From assembly GCA_029718625.1 (NCBI GenBank), contig CM056379.1, positions 50,923,579 through 50,987,578 on the forward strand: DNA of 64,000 nt, in the 5' to 3' direction. The notes below the pieces were generated by a model. The model was not told the DNA's origin. It saw only the letters and a program-made list of their open reading frames with translations, and did no database searches. Every line of letters starts with the position of its first letter. Positions within the stretch are counted from its first letter, which is position 1. Position numbers and translations under genes: made by a program. This document shows positions 11,943 through 22,500 of the stretch, in pieces. The stretch is from Synaphobranchus kaupii (Eukaryota > Chordata > Actinopteri > Anguilliformes > Synaphobranchidae).

Positions 11943-13726
11943 TTTTTTATGTTAAGCATAGTGTACTTGGCGGATGGCATACCTGCCATCCCAACATTTG
12001 TATTTCTATAGCACCACCACATGGATTGACAAAACTGCAAGGCTCAAGTCTTGATCTAACTCTCAATCAACCCACCAAGTTTCAGAACTTTATATCAAAC
12101 GATTTTAGAATAGCATTTTTGTGATAAGCCACGCCCAATGCAAAATTCATTGGCCATTTTTTGACATAGGCCTTAGAAAAGTAATGCAAGTATGAAGGGA
12201 TGTGGGATGAGTCCCTCAAACAGGTTTGGTGCAAATTGGGCAAATTCTGTAGGAGGAGTAGCATTTTAAGTGTTTTACAGAAAATGCTAATTAGCGGAAA
12301 ATGCTAATTAGCGGAAAATCCAATATGGGTGACTTGATGGTTCCTTGAGGTAAATTTGTTCAGTATGAGCAGAGGGACCCGTGTACCACATTTTCTGTCT
12401 CTAGGTCAAACGGGGCGTCGGCAGTGGGCGTGTCAATGTCAAAATTTTGTCACGTGCACTACAGCACCACCAACTGGCTTATCGCCACTAACTTTGGTGA
12501 GGGCTTGTGAGATGACAACCTCTAACTATATGCCAAGTTTCATAAGAATCAGCCAAGCGGTTAAGGAAAAAAACAAAAGTAATAAATGAGTACATTTAAG
12601 CCAAAATGGCGGCAAATTCAAGATGGCGCCCACCCAATTAGTAAAGATCTATGATCCAAATCCGGGTCTTTGTCACTGTAGCAAGTTTTAAATCTCTGGA
12701 AAGTAACAGTGATTTTTAGTGAATTTTTAAATATTTTTTTATATTTGGAACTCTTTAGCGTCACCACGTGGCTCGACCAAGTTTGATAACTATGTCAAAT
12801 CGTTTTGGAATTATTAGCATTTTTGTGATAAGCCACGCCCAGTGAAAATTCATTGGCTCGTCATTCAGCCATCTTTTAAAATATCAAAATTCTGTATAGG
12901 CATGGTCTAAGGAGTGTGTCTACCAGGTTTCATCTAAATTGGTCAAATTTTGTAGGAGGAGTAGCATTTTAAGTGTTTTAAAAAAAAAATGTTGTAATTA
13001 GCGGAAAATCCAATATGGCGGACTTTATGGGTCCTTGAGGCAAATTTGTTCTGAATAAGCAAAGGGACCTGTATACCAAATTTTGTGACTCTAGGTGAAA
13101 CGGGGCGTTGGCAGTGGGCGTGTCAATGTGAAAATTTTGTCACGTGCACCACAGCGCCACTAGGAGATCAATCTGCGTCATAATATAGAGGATCCAAGAG
13201 TTTGGCAATCCCAACAAGCCTGCCAACTTTGGTGATTCTAGGCCAAACCAGCTCACGGGAATTTTAGGTGAAAGGGGAAAAAAAAGAAAAGAAGAATCCG
13301 AACAAAAACAATAGGGTACCAGCAGCTACTATAATTAGGGTCCCGTAATAATAAAACCAGTGGAAAACAATAGGGTTTTAGCCCTTCGGGCTCAAACCCC
13401 AATTAAATGGGTGCTTTCAGATTTATGTTATTGAATTTTAATAAATCATGGTCTGGAAGAACTGAAAATATCATAGAAGTGATTAAATAACATGCAAATT
13501 AGGATACAGGCACAGGGACAGGGTACCACTTGCAGTACTTTGCAGTAAGGATGAATATCAGAGGACACTTTTGCATCTGCATCCCAGGCCAGCGAACGAG
13601 ATGAACTGTATGCAGTACACAGCATAGTGTACAATTTCATGATGAATATGATGCTGTTACCACAGCTGGCAATGTAAATGACTGTTTTTAACGAGTGGGA
13701 TATTATATCTCAATGTACTCACGCCC

Positions 13727-13891
13727 AAAAACTTCCATTGACCCCCATTCATTCTCCTCTGTTTAGCCAGAGATTGCATAGTAAAGAGATATGCCAACTG
13801 CATGAATATCATGTTTCACCTCTAGGGGTGACTATGAGGACTAAAACTGGGCTAAACAGAGGAGAATGAATGGGGGTCAATGGAAGTTTTT
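13727..13891. repeat. Inverted repeat with 42-bp arms
   Basis: 13727-13768 is the reverse complement of 13850-13891 (AAAAACTTCCATTGACCCCC and on). The arms bracket an 81-bp loop. Part of the loop (around 13770-13845) recurs inverted near 14690-14770. Probably a fold-back element. Confidence 0.85.
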
Positions 13892-16030
13892 TCCAGAAAC
13901 CCAAATCTATAAGCGATAATTTTTTATTGTAAGTTGGAGAAAGTTTGCAGACAGCAGATAAGAAAATATGCTTTTCTGCACACTATTAATTAAATCTTGA
14001 ACAGATTAATGAAATCTTGAACCGTTTAGGAAAAAAATTATTTTTTTTCTCTGGTTATGCAAAATTGGTCATGAATATTCATGACTGCTTTGGACGTGAG
14101 ACTCAAAAGCAAGATGGACGGCCCCACAGCCAGCCGAAATCATTCGGTAATAACAGCACAAGAATGACAACTATGTGGACGAACAAAGTACTAGCTAGTA
14201 CCGGCAGTACATCACCTTGTATCTTATAGACAATCTGGTTTTAACAAGAATCTGATTTTACTGAGCAAGCGAGAGCTACTGGCTAGTTGGCTACCGCCAA
14301 ACAGGATGGGATTGTGAAATATTCATGAACCGGCAAACTCATCAACATTGCGTAGCATCAATGCTAGTGGAAATGTTTTGAAAGTGAGATCATAACAACC
14401 ATCGATTCCATGTCGACTTATAATAATGTATTCATTTTAAGCATTAGGCCGTGTAATATTGCCAGTAATACTCCAGTTACGCGAAAATATTTGAAATCGA
14501 CTGTGATGATAATTTTATAGCATTTAGCTCCATTCACCTCCATGTATTTTTCCAGATTCTACTGTTTAGCAGTGCCTCATCAGTGCCCCCTGATGCTCAA
14601 AAAATGCCAGTGCACTTTTTTCCCGTTACATTGCAGTCATTGGAGTTCACAAGGCTTTCTCTCTCTATGTGCTTTGGTTTAGCCCAGTTTTAGGGCTCAT
14701 AGTCGCCCCCTGGAGGTGAAACCAGATATTCACGCTGTTGGCATATCTCTTTACTATACAATCTCTGGTTATAATAATCAGAGCTATCAACCTAATAAGT
14801 TTATAAGAACCGCCCTCTAAAGCTTTCTTAGCAGCTATGAACAATAACAATCAGCTCTGACAACATTTTGACAACTGATGTACAATAGCTAAAAGGACAT
14901 TTTACAAATAGCTGTTCTGAGAAATCAAGTGTTATGCAGAAATTTCTCACGTTTATAACAAGCCAAACCTCACAAAAAATGGTTAAGAATTAAGCGAGTT
15001 ATAGTAGATTTTATCAGAGGAAGTCTCTCAATAAACGCCCGTAAGTTTACAAGCAGATCTTGCCCGCCTCAATACGGCGGCCGTGCAGCAGACGTATTAC
15101 TACAACATTCCACTGCGGCGAATGGCCGCATCTACGTATATATATCTATGATGCAGCCGATGTCCCGAAACCTAGGGGAACATTTGCATATTGTACTCTG
15201 ATTTTCCGGTGAAACATACAAGTTCACGCAAGGCTTTATTTTGAATAAAACGAACATGGTCAGTTCGTGTTGCTTGGTTAAAACATGCACTTATCTGCTA
15301 GCTAGCCAGCTTGCTCCCCCATTATGTTACTAGTGTGAATGTCGAGCTTGCTTGCAAGCTGTTCGACTAGTTAGCTAAATCGAAAAAAAAAAGAAAAAAG
15401 GTTTGTCTTTTGATTTTATTTCGGTTACATTGATGATCTATCATTTTAGTTAAGTAGTTTCCCAGTGCTGTCTGATTATATCAGCGTGACAAATTGTGTT
15501 GCAATTGCTTAATAATGGCTAGCTAACCTAACATTAGCTGCCATAGCTCTATTGTGTTTTTTGCTGTGCTTTCTGCTAGCTAAGGGTTAGGCCCCCTATT
15601 GTAAATGACATGCAAGACTAAGTTTGTCGGCTCGCACAAGCTCAGCTTGTGCATCCATAAACAAAATACATTGTTGTCTTGTATATGTTTTTAGCAGACG
15701 TTCTGCAGTTGTACTTTTAATGGTAATTGCTTCAGCCAGTTTAGTTGCCTAGCTTGATTGCTGCGTAACCTAGCAATTGTGTTTTTAGTTGCGACCAGCT
15801 ATAAGCCAGTGTGTGGTCGGTCTGTTGGTCTGAATTTTTTCTGCTGCTTTGTAGTTTACGCTTGATCCAGGTTACCCAGAGTGACATGTGCAGCGTGTCA
15901 GTGCTTTTGAGTTAGCGTAGTTACTTCCTGGTTGCGATATTAATCTCATATATATGAAAGTAGTGATTGTGAACAGCTGGTGTCATCGTTGATTCAGAGA
16001 CGAAATACAAGTTAGAGACAAGGGCCCAAG
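13892..16030. other. Mostly unassigned; inverted relic near 14520-14770
   Basis: 14690-14770 reads as an inverted, diverged copy of 13770-13850 (GGTTTAGCCCAGTTTTAG, CCTGGAGGTGAAAC). The rest shows no gene or bounded repeat. Confidence 0.4.
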
Positions 16031-16185
16031 AATGGGCTTTCGTTTTGAAGCTCACTTCCTGGTTGGGCTGGGAGCGGCCATTGTGCCGTTGCTCACTAGC
16101 GCCACAGCGGTTGGCTCCAGTATAGGTCTTTCCCCATGTAAGTCAATGGCAGCAATGTGGTCAAAATACTCAGTCAATAATTTTT
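16031..16185 (+). repeat. Dispersed repeat, copy 1
   Basis: GGGCTTTCGTTTTGAAGCTC to CAAAATACTCAGTCAA is nearly identical to 61492-61637. The shared frame is not a known protein. A high-copy fish repeat is likely. Confidence 0.8.
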
Positions 16186-16250
16186 TTTACACAAAAAAAT
16201 GTAATTGCAAAATTCCCTTGTAAAAAATAAAAATAAAAAAATAAAAAATA

Positions 16251-16380
16251 CCCTGCTCTCTGCCAAGCACAGCCCAACTACTACCTGTGAAGTCCTTCTC
16301 TCTGCTGTCAAGCACAGCACCACTACTGCCTGTGAAGTCCTGCTCTCTGCTGTCAAGCATAGCCCCACTACTGCATGTGA
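16251..16380. repeat. Minisatellite, three units of about 43 bp
   Basis: Three consecutive units built on CTCTGC-GTCAAGCACAGC, CCACTACTGCCTGTGAAGTC. The first unit lacks one base. Open frames across it are repeat artefacts. Confidence 0.85.
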
Positions 16381-16629
16381 ACAGCATTCATTTCAGGAGA
16401 GAGAAAGTGTAAGATCCTGAGACAGACAGTTACCCATATCAGGAGAGAGCATTCTACAGATGGGGATCTTCAGAGAGCTGCACCATTACACTCATCAAAT
16501 GGTAAGCTTTTGGTTGTTAGTACACTTTTCAGTTAGTCACAACACTGAAGTTGGTATGCAAATGAGTGAGGAATAAATCGCCATTTCACCGCTGATCGGC
16601 CATAATTAGGGGTCCAAGCAGCGAAGCTA

Positions 16630-17168
16630 CACTGCCCGGCCAAAAAAAAAGTCGCATACTAATATTTTGTTGGACCGCCTTTAGCTTTGATTATGGCGCG
16701 CATTCGTCGTGGCATTGTTTCGACAACCTTATGCAACGTCACAACATTTATTTCCGTCCAGACTTGCATAAATTTTTGGCCGAGATCTTGTATTGACGAC
16801 GGGAGAGTCGAACCACTCCGTGAAGTCTTCTCCAGCACATCCCAAAGACTTTCAATGGGGTTAAGGTCAGGACTGGTGGCCAATTCATGTGTGAAAATGA
16901 TTCCTCATGCTCCCTGAACCACTCTTTCACAATTTGAGCCCGATGAATCTTGGCATTGTCGTCCTGGAATATGCCCATTGATGGGATAACCTGGTCATTC
17001 AGTACATTCAGGTACTCAGCTGACTTCATTTTATTGCTGCATAACGTTGCTGAGCCTAGACCTGACCAATTGAAGCAACCCCAGATCATAACACTGCCTC
17101 CGGAGGCTTGTACAGTGGGCACTATGCATGACTGGTGCAACTGCAACTTTTTTTTTGGCCAGGCAGTG
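16630..17168 (-). mobile_element. Tc1-like internal-deletion derivative, 539 bp
   Basis: TA-flanked; termini CACTGCCCGGCCAAAAAAAA and the inverted partner. It keeps only the C-terminal half of a Tc1 transposase on the minus strand ([24 protein letters not shown], then in another frame [16 protein letters not shown]). The first catalytic Asp is gone and the frame is shifted, so it is non-autonomous. Same family, opposite orientation, as 56940-57482. Confidence 0.9.
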
Positions 17169-17211
17169 TATATTATATTGTATTGGAATTGTTTGGATTA
17201 TTACAAACCCC

Positions 17212-17655
17212 AATTCCAAAAAAGTTGGGACAGTATGTAAAATGCAGGAAAAGTATGCAACCCATGGTTGGCTAAATGGCTGTAAGTCATGAAGGGTCTT
17301 AGGTATCAAACGAGCCTTAAACCATCACTCTGCTGCCAGATATGCAGTAGATATGGATGGATCTTTTTAAGGGTTGTTTCTCCTGACTCATTTTCCTATT
17401 GAACTCTATGGAAAAATAAGTCAGGAGAAGCAACCCTTAAAAAGATCAATCCATATCTACTGTATATCTGGCAGCAGGCTCGTTTGACACATAAGACCCT
17501 TGATGACTTACCGCCATTGAGCCAACCATGGGTTCCATACTATTCCCATGTAATTGACAGCTTAATCTAGTCCCACCCCCCCTAATTCCCATAGAGATCC
17601 ATTCAAATGCAGAGATTATAGTATCGCTTCAAAGAGTACCTGGAAATAAGATATC
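17212..17655. repeat. Palindromic-family repeat
   Basis: Arms meet near 17400; CAACCATGG, GGCTAAATGGC and GATATGCAGTAGATATGGAT on the left are mirrored on the right. Same family as 1-547, 31133-31650 and 54304-55472. Confidence 0.8.
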
Positions 17656-17659
17656 AAGA

Positions 17660-17984
17660 GTCTTTTGATATCATTTTATACAGAGTCATGATGGCATCAC
17701 CTGTTTACCTGTGGAATACCCATTTACCACAGAAGTTGGTTGAGAGAATGGCAAGAATGTGCAAAGCCGTTATCAAGGCAAAGGGCGGCTACTTTGAAGA
17801 ATCATAAATATATGAGTTTTTTGATTTGTTTAACATTTTTCTTTTTTTTGGTCTTTGCATAATTTAATTTGTGTTATCTCATAGTTTTGATGTCTTTACT
17901 ATTCTAAAATGTGGAAAACAGTAAAAATAACAAAAAGAAACCTTCTATGATTAGGTGTGTCCAAACTGTATATGTTCTGGCACT
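17660..17984. mobile_element. Right part of a Tc1-type MITE
   Basis: Related to the right half of 2722-3254 (GTTATCAAGGCAAAGGGCGG, ATTCTAAAATGTGGAAAACA, TAGGTGTGTCCAAACTG). The left terminus is missing, joined to the palindromic repeat. Confidence 0.7.
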
Positions 17985-18015
17985 GTATATGCTTTTATTG
18001 TATATATAGAACACA

Positions 18016-18308
18016 TTTTTTTTTGTTTATTTTTTCCTTTTTCTCCCAATTTGGTAGCCAATTGAACCTCTATGTTATTCAATTCCACCCCCTGTAGCAA
18101 CCGCTTGAGAATTTGCCGCTACACAACCCCATCAGCCGGTAGTAGGAAGGAGGGCGCCACATCCTCTTCAGGTCGCGACTCCTCCAGCTCCTGACCGCGA
18201 TTCCAACTTGCCCGGGGCCGCTTGTGCGCGACCATTCTCGCCGACTCCCACCCCCCACCCGGGGAGCGGCTGCCAATTGCCACTCCCTCAAGGCACTGGC
18301 CATACTTG
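18016..18308 (-). repeat. SINE-like repeat, copy 1
   Basis: Read on the minus strand it ends in GGCTACCAAATTGGGAGAAA and an A-rich tail, like a retroposed SINE. It matches 34185-34500 over nearly its whole length (GGAAGGAGGGCGCCAC, AATTGCCGCTACACAACCC). No clear Pol III promoter seen. Confidence 0.65.
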
Positions 18309-19474
18309 TAAAAAAATACATAATAAGTAAAAAAAAAATGGGACAGGAAGCGGCTCGTTCAACTCCTGGTCACCAAAAACCAATAGGCAAACACATTCCA
18401 TACGCAATTACATAACAGCAGGATCCATTCAAACTGGATTGCTATTACTATTATTCTTTATCGAAAACACAAGATCATTTGCTTTGGTGTTTTTACATTC
18501 CGGACTTGTAAAAACTACAGACATTGCATATTCGTACTGGATTAAAATCATGCATCCTGTCAATAACTTAAATGAACCTCCCTCAAATAACAGAAACTGA
18601 AAAATACTTAATTTATTAGATTAATTAATAAATATCATGTGCAGTAGTGGAGAACATATCCAGCGGTAGTACCAAGTGCTTCAGTTGGAGCATTTGAACA
18701 TTTGTCTTGCTTTTCAGGTGGTCCACTACACACTGAAAGGGGAAATGTCGGTAATACCCGTTATCAACAAGTGTATTAGAGGGAAGTAGCACCAGTGTCA
18801 AAATAGTTAAACCAGACAAGCCTAATGGTTAGGCAATTAATGTGCTGAAATAGAGGAAGGGACTCTGGTTACTTTGGAAATTCCGTTTTTATGTGTGAAT
18901 TTTGTGAAATCCTCCACAATTCCATGAAAACTGAATCCATAGGGACCTACATATTGTCACAAACTAGGTTTGGGCAGGGCTCGAACACGTGAGAGAGGGT
19001 GGGTATTCAATTGGCTCAATCTGATTCATGTGACAAACGAGAATGGAAAAAAATCTTTTCATCCCCAAGACGTCGGGACGCTGTTAGTCTCGAGCCCTGC
19101 TGGTCAATCTGTAACTCTGCGTTTGGTATCTGCCAGGGTGTACTTCTTTACGTTATCAACTAAGTAATTTCCATTCATCACAGATCATCTTTCAATACAA
19201 TCTGGTGAGACAAGCTTCCTAAAGGCCATTTTTAATTAGCTAATGGCCTTGTTAGAAATCGTGTCAGAGGGATGTAACATTTTGTTCATTATAAAAAAGT
19301 GAGACTATCAGTGATGTATAACCCCAATATTATTTTTTTCCCCTTTAAATCTCATTAATGAAAAAATTCATAATCTGTTGGGCACAAACTGCAACTTCTG
19401 TATACTTAACATACACACTCAGTAAATACCGCAATGCAACAACAGTGAGGAGAACAGAGTGAAATAATTCTTAC
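18309..19474. other. No recognised feature; probably atxn2l intron 13
   Basis: It begins the intron after exon 13 (donor GTAAGA at 19474). No further exon with family similarity was seen. Confidence 0.4.
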
Positions 19475-19536
19475 CCTAAATTCTTTGCCAAATTTCCGCA
19501 GCTCTTCGATTTGTGACCGCTGCTGGACTGATGGAG
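19475..19536 (-). CDS. atxn2l: atxn2l exon 13, last exon seen
   Basis: 62 nt, phase 1 in and phase 0 out (residues 572-592). It encodes [20 protein letters not shown], matching QLEELRKFGAQF of ATXN2L. The acceptor is CTTTTTCAG and the donor AGG|GTAAGA. No stop codon follows in frame before the donor, so the message continues. No later exon was recognised in 1-19474. Confidence 0.88.
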
Positions 19537-22500
19537 CTGAAAAAGGTGAAACTGAAGTTGAGTTATACCACCTACTGAAAAATCACATTCAAACAAACTC
19601 AGTGAGGGACTTACCCTTAATGTTCTTTCCATCCTGTGGGCTGACTGGACTCTCCGCTGTCCTCTCTTTTCCTGCTGAACTGAGGATCTCATTCACTGGG
19701 GGAGGGGGCATTGAGGGAGTTAGGGGCACTCCACCAAACTACTATCGTTTTACATAAGTAACTATGCATTTATACAAGTACAGGGCTCGACATTAACGCT
19801 TGTCCACTTGTTCGGGACAAGTAAAAAAAGTAGCCGGACAAGCATAAAACAGCTTAACTTGCCTGAACGGACAATTAAAAAAAATAATAATAATGTTAGT
19901 AATTCCGTCTGATCAGTGTCGCACTGAAAACTCATTCTCTTCATTACGTGAATATGACTACGCTCAATGATTGGGAGTGTTTGCGGCGCGAGTAGGCAAA
20001 TTTAATCACTAGGTTAAATTATTGGGAGCGCAAGTAATTTTTGTTCCAAATTGTGAAGCTCGTTGACTGACTGGAAATCGAAACAAGCAGCCTCCAAAAC
20101 CTAACCAAGCCCAAGACAAGCCCCTGAGAAAGCAGCTGGCTCCAGATTAGTTTACGAGGTGAAACGAACAAGCTTCCGCGATTCGCCCGATGCTGTAGAC
20201 ATATAAGTGCAGTTAAGAAGTTAACAAACGTATATCCTCCTGTGTAATGATGATGAGCTGAAATTGAAATAAACCGTGACTGTGAGTGTGAAGTCTAAGT
20301 TAGTAAGTGAACGTTAATTGTCCTGGCTGACATTCAGGCAGTTGACAAAATTTGTGTAGGTAATTGCTAACGTTAGGTGGGAAATTATTATCATTCCGAC
20401 TTTGTCACATCATTACAACGAGAGAGCACACGTTATATTAGGTAACGTTAATGCACAAATCATTAGTTTGGGGGATTGGATTCTGAGTCGAGAGTTATTT
20501 CAGAAATGGGGGAGAATCTTTATTTGTGCATTGACTAAAGACAAAAAGAAAACCTTTAGATCGTGAAATATTTGGCATATCTTTTGCTAAATGCTTCTTT
20601 ATTTGAAGTATATGGCTGTTAAGCTCCAAAGTATAACAACAACTTTGTTTATATAGCACTTTTTTAAACACTGGATTATAAAGTGCTGTGTAAAATAAAA
20701 GAACAAAAAAGAACATGATAGAGATGAAATGCAAGAAACAAATAAAAATAAATATAATTAAATATAATACAAAGTAGTAAAATACAATTAAATGTAATAA
20801 AATGTATATAAAAATAATCAGTTAAAAGCAAGTCCATAAAAGTGAGTTTTCAATTGGGATTTAAAAGATGAGATGGCCATTGTGTCTGGAAGGCTGTTCC
20901 TATAGGGGCCCTGACAGCAAAAGCCACATCACCTTTGGATTTCAACCAAAACTTTGGAACAGTGAGTACAGCTCTGCCATCGGACCTAAGGCTGCACTGC
21001 TAGTAAGGGATAAAAAGCTCGGAGATATAAGAAGGGGCTACACCATGAAGGGCTTTGTATGTTATCAATAAAATCTTGCAAAATTTGACAGGGGGACAAG
21101 CAACACCAGTTTACTGAAGCTGCTGCTAGAATCAGACAGAAGGGACCTGATACCCCACCATCACCTGTCCTCACAGGATGGAGGAAAATATGTTGGTGAA
21201 AATGGCCAATATAATACACACTGCTTATTATGTAGCCAAAGAAGAGCAGCCCTATCACCCGATTTACAACCCTACATGGTTTAATCTACAGAATCTAACG
21301 TTCCAACTGCTACGCGTCCAACAAGGCTTGTGTAAGGTGCAAACGCACGCACATGTACGGGCATTGTGTAATTGTTGTTGTTAAGCGAATAAATCACAAG
21401 AATTGTCCAAAACTCTGTCGGTTTTATTTATTTTTTTAATAGGCCTTTATTTTTTCAGACAAGTAAGTTTAGCGTCCGGACAAGTAAAAAGTCTGAGCCG
21501 CTTGTCTGAAGGACAAGTGGATCAAAAAGTTAATGTCAAGCCCTGAAGTATCTCTTGAGAATTACAGCAATCCAACACTCTTACAACACTCCAATACTCT
21601 TCACCTCCCTGTACTATTTTCAGTGTTCACTGAACATCACACATTCTGAAGACATTGAGGGTGCAACAACAAAAAAGCTTCCATTAACAATGTAGGGTGC
21701 TTAACAGTCCATAATTATGGTATACAAATTTTAAGGGGTTTCAGGGGATCCATAAACTACTTAAAAGCAAGAGGACCCTTCTTTAGAAAATACACGTCAC
21801 ATGCCATCTGGTAAGAAATTCTAATAAAGACCAGTACATATTAAGGCCAGTTTATAGTCCAGCGACAGTGTCGCTCAACTGAAAATCGTAGACCTTCTAC
21901 ATAAGACTGTGGTCTGTGGTTATTGTTTGTAAAAAGTATAAACGCACTCAAGTGCCATTCTAGCGACAGTTGACACTCGGGACAATGGAGGAAGAAGCCG
22001 CTTTAATAGGCTACATTTCATTATGTCGGCTGCCTTACCCCTAAAAAAGAAGAAATTTCTCCTTTTGAAAAGTAAAGCAGCAGACATGAGATGTCAAAGC
22101 TGCTTCTTCCTTCATTGGCCTCCAAGTGTGGAAACGCCATCCGTGTTTGTAAGTTCTTGCACAATTTCCTTAGACGCCGATACACCAAGTAGCCTACTGT
22201 CTGAGTTAAGATTTTCATGTAGCTACCCTGTGATTTATGCTTTTTTGTCCGAGGCCGCTGAAATAGTTTATAAATATCAATTTCGAGGGCACTGCATTGT
22301 TTGAAATATTCACTATGTGTCTTTCGTGTCTACTTGTCTGTGGGTTTTGAATGAGGCAACAAATAATAAAACTGTTGTAATTAATCCTCAAAATTGATGC
22401 AACTCCTTATATAGCTCTTAGCTAACGTTTGCAACCATGGAGGGCATATGTCAGGGATGTTAATAGCTACAAGGCAGCATTCGTTGGGAAGTAGCTACAA

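Larger units (their letters stand above)
11271..13400. repeat. About 2.1-kb dispersed-type repeat with tRNA-like segments and an internal duplication
   Basis: It starts TAGCTGCAAGCAGCGATTC and ends AGCCCTTCGGGCTCAAACCC, which I recognise as ends of a common fish repeat of uncertain class. Internally, about 12100-12480 is repeated at about 12800-13165 (shared AAGCCACGCCCA, AAAATCCAATATGG, GGGGCGT-GGCAGTGGGCG). Two tRNA-like segments lie near the left part on the minus strand. Confidence 0.6.

Noticed and set aside
16174..16420. Overlapping open frames with repeated SREQDFTGSSGAVLD-like peptides
   Set aside because: They are translations of the 43-bp minisatellite and not a protein repeat.
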